DNA of 10,663 nt from Acidimicrobiaceae bacterium (GTDB lineage: Bacteria > Actinomycetota > Acidimicrobiia > Acidimicrobiales > Salinilacustritrichaceae): contig DMTU01000275.1 of the NCBI GenBank assembly GCA_003476595.1, forward strand, positions 550-11,212. The letters are read 5' to 3'. The number at the start of each line of letters is the position of its first letter. The first letter of the stretch is position 1. A program made the translations under genes and the position numbers. A model generated the notes under the pieces. The model worked only from the letters and a program-made list of their open reading frames with translations, was not told where the DNA came from and made no database searches. Below, piece by piece: positions 1 to 8,189 of this stretch.

Positions 1-536
1 CCCGCACCCTCGACGACTGCTTCGACCAGTTCGTCTGCCCGCCGCTGTTCCCCGTCCGCATCGCCGACCTGCCCGGCGACATCACGTTCCACACCGTGCG
101 CGACACCGAGCTCGTGGTCGGCGACGCCAAGGTCATGGTGCGCGACGTGCCCCACACCAGCGTCACCAACGGGTACCGGGTGGAGCTCGGCGGCGCGTCG
201 GTCGTCTACATCTCCGATCACCAGATGCCCCTCGACGGGAGCCTCGAGGTGACCGACGACGTCCTCGAGCTCTGCGCCGGTGCCGACCTGCTCATCCACG
301 ATGCGCAGTACACGCCCGAGGAGTTCGCCAAGAAGCGCGACTGGGGCCACTGCACCGTCGAGTTCGCCGTGCACGTCGCAGCGGAGGCCGGCGTCCGCCG
401 GCTGGCGCTGTTCCACCACGACCCGACCCACGACGACGCGTTCCTCGACTGCCTCCTCGAGCAGGCCCGGGCCATGGCCGGCCAGCGCGTCGAAGAGGTG
501 CTGGCGGCTTCTGAGGGCCTCACCATCGTCCTCTAG
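1..536 (+). CDS. MBL-fold metallo-hydrolase, C-terminal part (5' end outside window)
   Basis: The reading frame is open from base 3 to the TAG at 534-536, so about 177 C-terminal residues are visible and the start lies upstream. The sequence fits the COG1235-like metallo-beta-lactamase fold hydrolases related to phosphoribosyl cyclic phosphate phosphodiesterases and RNase Z. Seen: a PPLFPV segment, a histidine followed by NGYRVE (third metal-ligand region), the SDHQ segment carrying the bridging aspartate, LLIHDAQYTPEEF, WGHCTVEFAVHVAAEAG, and a final FHHDPTHDD carrying the last metal-ligand histidine. The first HxHxDH motif must lie before the window. By family knowledge it is a cytosolic dinuclear-metal phosphodiesterase or hydrolase; the substrate cannot be told from sequence. 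An internal GTG at 96 is not the start, because conserved family sequence is encoded before it. The flavin reductase gene follows after 11 nt. Confidence 0.88.
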   Translation, partial: RTLDDCFDQFVCPPLFPVRIADLPGDITFHTVRDTELVVGDAKVMVRDVPHTSVTNGYRVELGGASVVYISDHQMPLDGSLEVTDDVLELCAGADLLIHDAQYTPEEFAKKRDWGHCTVEFAVHVAAEAGVRRLALFHHDPTHDDAFLDCLLEQARAMAGQRVEEVLAASEGLTIVL

Positions 537-547
537 CGTCGCCGCCC

Positions 548-1024
548 ATGAGCACGATCGATCAGGCCACCTACCGACAGGTGCTCGGGCACTTCCCGAC
601 GGGCGTCACGGTGATCGCAGGCATGGACGGTGACGAGCCGGTCGGACTCGCCGTCGGGTCGTTCTTCTCCCTGTCGCTGGACCCCGCCCTCGTCGGCTTC
701 TGCGTCGACCGCTCGTCCGGTTCCTGGGCCCGCATGGTCGACTCGGGCAGCTTCTCGGTGAACATCCTCGGCGCCGACCAGGAGGACGTGTGCAGGGTCT
801 TCGCCACCAGCGGCGAGGACAAGTTCGACGGCATCGGCTGGAAGCCGGCGGAGTCCGGCTCCCCGCTCATCGACGGCGTCCTGGCCTGGATCGACTGCGC
901 CGTCGAGGACGTCCACGCCGGCGGCGACCACGAGATCGTGGTGGGCCGGGTGCTCGGCCTCGACGTCGCGAACGAGGGTTCGCCCCTGGTCTTCTTCCGA
1001 GGTGGCTACGCCAACCTGAAGTAG
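548..1024 (+). CDS. Flavin reductase family (FMN-binding) protein
   Basis: A 158-residue protein with the flavin reductase-like split-barrel fold (PF01613/COG1853 type) along nearly its whole length. Seen: HFPTGVTVIAG near residue 15, GSFFSLSLDPALVGFCV (residues about 36-52, flavin phosphate-binding loop region), SFSVNIL followed by FATSGEDKF and GW, a GGDHEIVVGRVLGL segment around residues 120-133, and the typical PLVFFRGGY ending. Family members bind FMN or FAD and use NAD(P)H to supply reduced flavin to a partner monooxygenase; others bind flavin for other redox roles. No monooxygenase gene is visible, so the partner is unknown. The start ATG is 11 nt after the preceding stop, has no clear Shine-Dalgarno sequence, and is probably read from an upstream transcript. 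The length is normal for the short single-domain class. Confidence 0.9.
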   Translation: MSTIDQATYRQVLGHFPTGVTVIAGMDGDEPVGLAVGSFFSLSLDPALVGFCVDRSSGSWARMVDSGSFSVNILGADQEDVCRVFATSGEDKFDGIGWKPAESGSPLIDGVLAWIDCAVEDVHAGGDHEIVVGRVLGLDVANEGSPLVFFRGGYANLK

Positions 1025-1146
1025 TTGACCGCCGGGTCAAGATCTCGGATACGGTCGATCGCATCGAGGGGACGGACACGCGCGCTGGCTGGCGACTCAT
1101 CGCCGACACGCTTCGTCCACGACGAGCTGGGGTCATCGCCGGTGTC
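1024..1146 (+). other. Probable N-terminal coding extension of the first ABC gene, without a standard start codon
   Basis: In the frame of the downstream ABC gene this stretch is open and reads like a real exporter N-terminus: VKISDTVDRIEGTD, then GWRLIADTLRPRR (an amphipathic elbow helix typical before TM1), then the first half of TM1. No ATG, GTG or TTG occurs in this frame between the flavin reductase stop and GTG 1147. The frame also stays open, without a nearby start, back into the flavin reductase gene. The nearest plausible sites are GTC at 1036 (one base from GTG), ATC at 1042, and ATC at 1063 or ACG at 1078, with a GAGGGG stretch at 1066-1071 just before the last. A sequencing error, a non-standard start or a recent start mutation could each explain this. 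Confidence 0.55.
1025..1055 (+). promoter_or_regulatory. Weak sigma70-like promoter candidate before first ABC gene
   Basis: TTGACC at 1025-1030 resembles a -35 box, and TACGGT at 1050-1055 fits the TANNNT form of actinobacterial -10 boxes. The 19-nt spacer is longer than ideal. It sits directly after the flavin reductase stop. It overlaps codons that look like the N-terminus of the ABC protein, which argues against it unless the protein starts at 1147. Confidence 0.18.
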
Positions 1147-2849
<1,703 letters not shown>

Positions 2850-2850
<1 letters not shown>

Positions 2851-4640
2851 TGGGGTGGATGGGCGGCGGCGTCGACCAGGACGAGCAGCTCGATCGCGAC
2901 ACCGCGGTCCACGTGCTCAAGCGCACCTACCAGTTCCTCCGGCCCTACCGGCGGCGGCTCCTCGCCGCGGCGATGTTCGCCGTGCTCTACACGGCCTCCA
3001 CCCTGGCCGGGCCGTTCCTCGTGCGGTACGGCATCGACGAGGGCATCAAGCCCGAGGACACCGACGTCGTCAACCGAGCAGTCATCGCCTACATCGTGGT
3101 GGCGGTCATCGCCTACGTCGTCTACCGGCGCCAGGTGCTGGCCATCGCCCGCATCGGCGAGGACTTCCTGCGCGAGCTGCGCATCCGCGTGTTCGACCAC
3201 CTGCAGCGGCTGTCGATGCCGTTCTACGACCGCGAGAAGGCCGGCGTCGTCGTGTCCCGCATGACCTCCGACATCGACTCGCTGTCGGAGCTGGTGCAGA
3301 TGGGCCTGCTCATGTTCGTGCAGAACGGCCTGCTGCTCGTCGTGTCGGTCGTCGTGCTCGGCGTGGTCAGCCCCCAGATGCTGGCCCTGTGCCTGGTCGC
3401 GGTCCCGGGCGTGGTGATCGCCAGCCGCAAGTTCCAGCGCGAGTCCAACGAGGCCTACCTCGATGTTCGCGACGGCATCGGCGCCACGCTCTCCCAGCTC
3501 CAGGAGGGCATCTCCGGCGTGCGCGTCGTGCAGGCCTTCGCCCGGGAGGACGTGCAGACCACCCGCTTCGAGGCCCACAACCGCCAGCTCTACGACGCCC
3601 AAATGCGGTCGGTGAAGATCTCGGCCTGGTACCTGCCGGTGATCGAGATCGCCGGCCTCGGCACCACCGCCCTCGCCGTCGGCATCGGTGGGTTCTGGGT
3701 GCATGAGGGCCTGCTCACCATCGGCACGGTCACCTTCTTCATCCTCACGCTGTCGAACCTGTTCGAGCCGATCCAGCAGCTCAGCCAGCTGTTCAACACC
3801 GTCCAGTCCGCCGGCGCCGGCCTCCAGAAGCTGTACGCCCTGCTCGACACCGGGGTCGACGTCCCCGAGCGGCCCGGTGCGGTGGACGTGCCCCCCAGCG
3901 GCGCCATCGCCCTCGCCGGGGTCGGGTTCCACTACGCATCCGACCCGGACACGAAGGTCCTGGAGGGCGTCGAACTGACCATCGAGCCGGGCGAGCGCGT
4001 CGCCCTCGTCGGCCCGACCGGCGCCGGCAAGTCCACGCTCGCCAAGCTGATCGTGCGCTTCTACGACCCGACCGAGGGCACGGTGTCCATCGGCGGGGTG
4101 GACCTGCGCGACGCCACCCTGGCCTCGCTGCGACGGACGATGGTCGTGGTGCCCCAGGAGGGGTTCCTCTTCAACGGCACGCTCATGGAGAACGTCCGCC
4201 TCGCCCGACCCGACGCCACCGACGACGACATCGTCGCCGCCATGGACTCGATCGGCATCCTCGACCGCTTCGCCATCCTGCCCGAGGGCCTCGACACCGA
4301 GGTCCGCGAGCGCGGCAGCCGGTTCTCCGCCGGCGAGAAGCAGCTGATCTCCCTGGCCCGGGCCGCCCTGGCCGACCCCGAGATCCTGGTGCTCGACGAG
4401 GCCACATCCTCCCTCGACCCCGGCACCGAGGCCATCGTCGAGGAGGCCATGGAGCGCCTCTCCGAGGGCCGCACCACCATCGTGATCGCCCACCGGCTCA
4501 CCACCGCGGCCCGGGCCGACCGGGTGGCCGTCGTCGCCGCCGGCTCCCTCGCCGAGGTCGGCACCCACGACGAGCTCATCGCCGCCGACGGCCACTACGC
4601 CGCGCTGTTCGCCGCCTGGGCCGGCGGCCAACCCGTCTGA
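2850..4640 (+). CDS. Half-size ABC exporter (TMD-NBD), consensus-site subunit of a heterodimer
   Basis: A 596-residue exporter half of normal length. A short charged N-terminus leads to RTYQFLRPYRRR (elbow), TM1 at about residues 37-58 and TM2 at about 73-92, then four further helices up to about residue 310. The NBD shows Walker A GPTGAGKST at 388, Q-loop glutamine Q436 in VPQEGFLFNGT, Walker B LVLDE with catalytic E517, and H-switch H548. The signature motif is altered: FSAGEKQ at 492 instead of LSGGQ. So this subunit supplies the intact Walker A/B catalytic site, which would be completed by the LSGGQ of the upstream subunit. Its own FSAGE signature pairs with the degenerate Walker B of that subunit. 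Such heterodimers (BmrCD, LmrCD, TM287/288 type) export drugs, lipids or peptides; the cargo here is unknown. No neighbouring gene encodes an obvious cargo or a regulator. Confidence 0.95.
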
Positions 4641-4650
4641 CCCCTCCTCT

Positions 4651-4700
4651 GTTCTGGCCTACCGATCCCCTCACCGGCGGGGGAATCCGTAGGCCGGAAC
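4651..4700 (+). terminator. Long imperfect hairpin after the ABC operon (candidate terminator)
   Basis: The arms 4651-4670 and 4680-4700 pair over about 19 base pairs. The stem has one C/C mismatch (4663/4688), one bulged A (4684) and one G-U pair (4655/4696), and it closes on a loop of about 9 nt (4671-4679). It begins 11 nt after the ABC stop codon and ends just before the esterase ribosome binding site. There is no U-tract, so it would be an actinobacterial-type hairpin terminator, an RNA-stability element, or a control on the esterase. It resembles the hairpin at 7146-7194 in size and terminal bases. Confidence 0.5.
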
Positions 4701-4706
4701 CGTGGC

Positions 4707-4721
4707 AGGGTGTCGGCCATG
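4707..4721 (+). promoter_or_regulatory. Ribosome binding site that favours ATG 4719 for the esterase
   Basis: AGGG at 4707-4710 lies 8 nt before ATG 4719. The alternative in-frame GTG at 4710 overlaps this AGGG and has no purine-rich site of its own upstream, so the ATG is preferred. Confidence 0.5.
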
Positions 4722-5648
4722 GGGTTGGATCCGGCCATCGCCGCCCGCGTGGCGCACCTGTGGGACGCCCACGTCCTGCAGCTCCTGTCCGGTGAGGTCG
4801 AGGGGGTCCCGGCCGCGGCGCCGATGGTCGTCGACGGCGTGGCCCGGAGCGACGACGTCGTGCCCGGCCCGGGTGGACCGATCCCCGTGCGCTGGTACCG
4901 GTCGACCGCCCTCGCCGCCGACGAGCTCGCCCCGACGCTGGTCTGGGCCCACGGGGGCGGCTGGCAGTTCGGCGACCTCGACATGCCCGAGGCGGACTCG
5001 GTCGCCCAGCGGGTCGCGGCCGCCCTCCCGGGCGTGGTCGTGTCGGTTGACTACCGGCTGGCGCCCGCCCACCGGCACCCCGCGGCGCTCGAGGACGTGC
5101 TCGCCGTCCAGCGGTGGGTGGTCGACCACGGCGCCGAGCACGGGGTGGATCCGCGCCGGGTCGCGCTCGGCGGGGCGTCGGCCGGCGGGCACCTGGCCGC
5201 CACGGCGGCACTCGCCCTCGCCGGCGAGGCCGAGGCGCCGGCCGCCCTGTGGCTGGCGTACCCGGTCACGGATCCCGACGGCGGTCCCTACGACGGCCGC
5301 CACCCCGACTGCCCGCCCGTGCTCTGGCTCGACCACCTGGGGACCACGAAGCTGTTCGAGGGCTACCTGGGCGACGACCCGGCCGGGGCCGATCCCCGGA
5401 TCATCCCCGCCCGCGGCGACCTGTCGGTGCTGCCGCCCACGCTGGTGACCACCGCGGAGTGCGACAGCCTCTGCCCCCAGGCCCGGCACTTCGTCGGCCT
5501 CGCCGAGGCGGCCGGCACCGCGGTCGAGCACCACCACGTCCAGGGCGTGCTCCACGGGTACCTCAACATCGTGGGGGAGGAGCCGATCGCGGACGTCGCA
5601 CTCGATCGCCACATCGCCTGGCTCCGGGACGTGCTGATCGGCAGCTGA
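4719..5648 (+). CDS. Alpha/beta-hydrolase, HSL-family (group IV) esterase
   Basis: A 309-residue protein (312 if GTG 4710 is used) of the hormone-sensitive-lipase-like carboxylesterase family (alpha/beta-hydrolase fold 3). Seen: oxyanion-hole motif HGGGW starting at H78, VVSVDYRLAPAHRHPAALED about 30 residues later, nucleophile elbow GGASAGGH with Ser154, catalytic acid Asp249 in ECDSLCPQA, and catalytic His279 in VLHGYLN. The triad order and spacing are complete, so the enzyme should be active. By family knowledge it hydrolyses short-to-medium acyl esters in the cytosol. No signal peptide is visible. It lies downstream of the ABC operon but is separated from it by a strong hairpin, and an AT-rich promoter-like gap follows it, so it may be its own unit. 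The natural substrate is unknown. Confidence 0.92.
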   Translation: MGLDPAIAARVAHLWDAHVLQLLSGEVEGVPAAAPMVVDGVARSDDVVPGPGGPIPVRWYRSTALAADELAPTLVWAHGGGWQFGDLDMPEADSVAQRVAAALPGVVVSVDYRLAPAHRHPAALEDVLAVQRWVVDHGAEHGVDPRRVALGGASAGGHLAATAALALAGEAEAPAALWLAYPVTDPDGGPYDGRHPDCPPVLWLDHLGTTKLFEGYLGDDPAGADPRIIPARGDLSVLPPTLVTTAECDSLCPQARHFVGLAEAAGTAVEHHHVQGVLHGYLNIVGEEPIADVALDRHIAWLRDVLIGS

Positions 5649-5670
5649 GCGACGTGGGACCACGGCCGTC

Positions 5671-5700
5671 GAATTACTAGTATGGCCATAGGAGAAATCC
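5671..5700 (+). promoter_or_regulatory. Putative sufB promoter with overlapping palindromic operator candidate
   Basis: This AT-rich island stands out in the GC-rich surroundings. TAGTAT at 5678-5683 could be a -10 box, with a poor -35 candidate (TGGGAC, 5655-5660). A perfect 10-bp palindrome, TATGGCCATA, lies at 5681-5690, and outer bases extend it to an imperfect dyad of about 22 bp (5675-5696). A start near 5690 would give a leader of about 54 nt. Fe-S assembly genes are commonly repressed by SufR, IscR or RirA-type regulators, so an operator here is reasonable. The sequence does not match a consensus I can name with confidence. Confidence 0.35.
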
Positions 5701-5733
5701 CTGCCCGTGTGGCGGGGCCCACCCACGACACCC

Positions 5734-5746
5734 GGAGGCCCCTGTG
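5734..5746 (+). promoter_or_regulatory. Shine-Dalgarno sequence that decides the GTG start of sufB
   Basis: GGAGG at 5734-5738 is 5 nt before GTG 5744. No other good site-plus-start pair exists nearby in this frame, and the resulting N-terminus matches SufB proteins. Confidence 0.75.
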
Positions 5747-7141
5747 GCTGTCACCGATCTCGACCTCGGCAAGTACAAGCTCGGCTGGTCCGACGAAGAG
5801 GACTACGTCTTCAAGCCGAAGCGCGGCCTGAACGAGTCCATCATCCGCGAGATGACGTGGATGAAGGGCGAGCCGCAGTGGATGATCGACATGCGGATGA
5901 AGGCCTACAAGCACTTCCTGAAGCGGCCCATGCCCAACTGGGGCGGGGACATGTCGGAGATCTACTTCGACGACATCTTCTATTACATCAAGCCCACCGA
6001 CCATCAGGTCGACGCCTGGGACGAGCTGCCCGACTCGGTCAAGGACACCTACGAGAAGCTCGGCATCCCCGAGGCCGAGCGCAAGTACCTGGCCGGCGTC
6101 ACCGCCCAGTACGAGTCCGAGGTCGTGTACCACAAGAACCGGGAGGACCTGGAGCGCCAGGGCGTCCTGTTCACCGACATGGACACGGCGCTGCGCGAGT
6201 ACCCGCAGCTGGTCAAGAAGTACTTCGGCACGGTCATCCCGCCGAACGACAACAAGTTCTCCGCCCTCAACACGGCGGTGTGGTCGGGTGGCTCGTTCAT
6301 CTACGTCCCGCCGGGCGTCGAGGTCGAGATGCCGCTGCAGGCCTACTTCCGCATCAACGCGGAGAACATGGGCCAGTTCGAGCGGACGCTGATCATCGCC
6401 GACGAGGGCTCCAAGGTCCACTACATCGAGGGCTGCTCGGCTCCCACCTACACCACCGACTCGCTGCACTCGGCGGTCGTGGAGATCGTGGTCAAGCCCA
6501 GCGCCCGGGTCACGTACACGACCATCCAGAACTGGTCGAACAACGTGTTCAACCTGGTCACCAAGCGGGCCAAGGTCGAGGCCGAGGGCCACATGGAGTG
6601 GATCGACGGCAACATCGGCTCCCGCCTGACCATGAAGTACCCGGCCGTCTGGCTCGTGGGCCCCAAGGCCTCGGGCGAGGTGCTCTCCGTCGCCTACGCC
6701 GGCGAGGGCCAGCACCAGGACACGGGTTCCAAGATGGTGCACGCCGCGCCGGAGACCACGTCGAAGATCGTGTCGAAGTCGATCTCCAAGGACGGCGGCC
6801 GCACCAGCTACCGCGGCCTGGTCCGGGTCGAGGACGACGCCTACGGCTGCAAGAGCCACGTCCAGTGCGACGCGCTGATCCTCGACGAGCACTCGATCAG
6901 CGACACCTACCCCTACATGGAGGTCGGTGCCCGCGACGCCAACATCGGCCACGAGGCCACCGTCTCCAAGGTCGCCGACGAGCAGCTCTTCTACCTGCGC
7001 AGCCGCGGCCTCACCGAGGAGCAGGCGATGGGCATGATCGTCAACGGCTTCATCGAGCCCGTCACCCGCACGCTCCCCATGGAGTACGCGGTCGAGTGGT
7101 CCCGCCTCATCGAGCTCCAGATGGAGGGCTCGGTCGGCTGA
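5744..7141 (+). CDS. sufB: Fe-S cluster assembly scaffold protein SufB
   Basis: A 465-residue protein with the SufB/SufD beta-helix core and the SufB-type N-terminus ([21 protein letters not shown], then an [20 protein letters not shown] stretch). SufB forms the SufBC2D complex, which assembles Fe-S clusters in the cytosol. Key residues are present. Cys231 in EGCSAP matches the sulfur-accepting cysteine region of E. coli SufB. Cys375 in VQCDALIL matches the E. coli Cys405 region used for nascent cluster binding. His403-Glu404 in GHEAT match the H433/E434 pair, with the same 30-residue offset as Cys375. The length is normal and there is no sign of decay. It is unusual that no sufC, sufD, sufS, sufU or sufR gene adjoins it in this window: upstream is an esterase and downstream a lipoprotein. 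A hairpin starts 4 nt after the stop, so it appears to be a single-gene unit. Confidence 0.97.
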   Translation: MAVTDLDLGKYKLGWSDEEDYVFKPKRGLNESIIREMTWMKGEPQWMIDMRMKAYKHFLKRPMPNWGGDMSEIYFDDIFYYIKPTDHQVDAWDELPDSVKDTYEKLGIPEAERKYLAGVTAQYESEVVYHKNREDLERQGVLFTDMDTALREYPQLVKKYFGTVIPPNDNKFSALNTAVWSGGSFIYVPPGVEVEMPLQAYFRINAENMGQFERTLIIADEGSKVHYIEGCSAPTYTTDSLHSAVVEIVVKPSARVTYTTIQNWSNNVFNLVTKRAKVEAEGHMEWIDGNIGSRLTMKYPAVWLVGPKASGEVLSVAYAGEGQHQDTGSKMVHAAPETTSKIVSKSISKDGGRTSYRGLVRVEDDAYGCKSHVQCDALILDEHSISDTYPYMEVGARDANIGHEATVSKVADEQLFYLRSRGLTEEQAMGMIVNGFIEPVTRTLPMEYAVEWSRLIELQMEGSVG

Positions 7142-7145
7142 CCCT

Positions 7146-7194
7146 GTTCCGTGGTCGCTGCCAGCTCCCCGGGAACTGGCAGCGGTGGCGGAAC
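7146..7194 (+). terminator. Strong symmetrical hairpin after sufB (candidate terminator)
   Basis: A perfect 9-bp stem (CGCTGCCAG 7156-7164 with CTGGCAGCG 7176-7184) closes on an 11-nt centre (7165-7175) that can partly pair. Outside a 4 by 4 internal loop, a second 6-bp stem, GTTCCG 7146-7151 with CGGAAC 7189-7194, adds to it. It starts 4 nt after the sufB stop. No U-tract follows. The position favours a terminator or a 3' end stabiliser. Confidence 0.6.
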
Positions 7195-7217
7195 GAACAT
7201 CTGGATCGTCGGGAACC

Positions 7218-7250
7218 AGGAGGAGGGCTCGCATCGTCGCACCAGACATG
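7218..7250 (+). promoter_or_regulatory. Purine-rich AGGAGGAGGG placed unusually far from the lipoprotein start
   Basis: AGGAGGAGGG at 7218-7227 is an excellent Shine-Dalgarno-like sequence, but the ATG that gives a proper lipoprotein signal peptide is at 7248, about 20 nt beyond it. No ATG, GTG or TTG lies in the reading frame at normal distance. It may be a chance match, or the gene may use a distant or atypical start. Confidence 0.3.
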
Positions 7251-8174
7251 CGAGCCCTCGTCGCGTCCATGGCCCTGTCCCTCCTCGTCCTGGCCGGGTG
7301 CGGCGACGACGACGCACCGGTCGCGGCCGGCGGCGGCGAGACCACGACCACCACCACGACGATCGACGCGACGACGGACCCGGAGCAGGCCCGTCTCGAC
7401 GACGCCCGGCGCCGGTGGGAGGCGGCCGGCATCGACGACTACCGGCTGACCTGGGCGGTCCAGTGCTTCTGCCCCCGCACCGCCTTCGTCGACACCGTCG
7501 TCGACGGCGAGGTCGTCACCCACGAGCAGGCGCCCGACTCCGACGCCCTCGACGACCCCGGTCCGAAGACGGTCCCCGACATCTTCGACGAGGTCCAGGC
7601 CGCCATCGACGAGGATCCGGCCACCCTCGAGGTGACCTACGACGAGGAGACCGGAGCCGTCACCCGCTGGTGGGCGGACTACCGCCTCGACATGGCCGAC
7701 GAGGAGCAGGGTCTGGAGGTGGTGATCGAGCCGCTGGTCGACGGCGAGGTGCCGGCGTCACCCGACTTCGACCCGGACGCGCTCGCGGTGGACCACCCCT
7801 GCGGGCGCGGGTTCCAGGTCGGGAGCCGCGATCAGCAGGTCGCGCTGGTCTTCCGGCCCTCGGGCGACGAGCCTCCCGCCGCCGGCGTGCACGTGCTGCC
7901 CGGTGGCAGCTGGACCGGCACCGTGCACCTCGGGCAGGACCTGTTCGCCAACTGGTGCGACGACGTGCTCGAGCCGGGGGAGCCGACCCCGGAGGTGCGC
8001 GAGGAGTGGCCGGTCGTGGAGGGGTCGATCGAGGTCGTCCTGCCGCCCGACGGCGAGTGGGGTCCGGCGACGCTGACCGCCACCGGCCTCGTCGCGGAGC
8101 GGCCGGACGGGCAGCGAGTGCCGATCGGGGACATCGTCATCGAGAACTCGAACCACGGGTTCGTGGCCGGCTGA
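7248..8174 (+). CDS. Secreted lipoprotein with DUF6174-like domain and unassigned C-terminal half
   Basis: From ATG 7248 the protein has 308 residues. MRALVASMALSLLVLAGC is a clear lipoprotein signal with lipidated Cys18, so it should be anchored outside the membrane. A DDD patch and a Thr-rich linker (about residues 31-42) follow. Residues about 47-160 fit the DUF6174 pattern: RRRWEAAGIDDYRLTW, a CFC motif (Cys73, Cys75), a valine-rich strand with DGEVV, a PDIFDEVQAAID helix, then VTYDEETGAVTRWWADY. The last 140 or so residues, from DPDALAVDHPCGRGF on, belong to no family I recognise; Cys185 and Cys237 there could form a disulfide. An in-frame GTG at 7185 would add 21 polar residues before the signal, so it is rejected. 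The gene is convergent with the DUF1028 gene, 15 nt away. The function is unknown. Confidence 0.85.
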   Translation: MRALVASMALSLLVLAGCGDDDAPVAAGGGETTTTTTTIDATTDPEQARLDDARRRWEAAGIDDYRLTWAVQCFCPRTAFVDTVVDGEVVTHEQAPDSDALDDPGPKTVPDIFDEVQAAIDEDPATLEVTYDEETGAVTRWWADYRLDMADEEQGLEVVIEPLVDGEVPASPDFDPDALAVDHPCGRGFQVGSRDQQVALVFRPSGDEPPAAGVHVLPGGSWTGTVHLGQDLFANWCDDVLEPGEPTPEVREEWPVVEGSIEVVLPPDGEWGPATLTATGLVAERPDGQRVPIGDIVIENSNHGFVAG

Positions 8175-8189
8175 GGTCGCGCCCGTCGC

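Noticed and set aside
790..1023. Start of the first ABC gene at the GTG at 790 inside the flavin reductase gene
   Set aside because: It would add about 78 Arg-rich residues that are simply the out-of-frame reading of the flavin reductase gene.
4710..4718. GTG 4710 as the esterase start
   Set aside because: It overlaps the best ribosome binding site, which is correctly spaced for ATG 4719; the difference is only three residues and cannot be fully excluded.
5363..7432. 689-residue open frame on the minus strand opposite the esterase end and sufB
   Set aside because: It spans several unrelated plus-strand features and intergenic hairpins, and has only biased composition.
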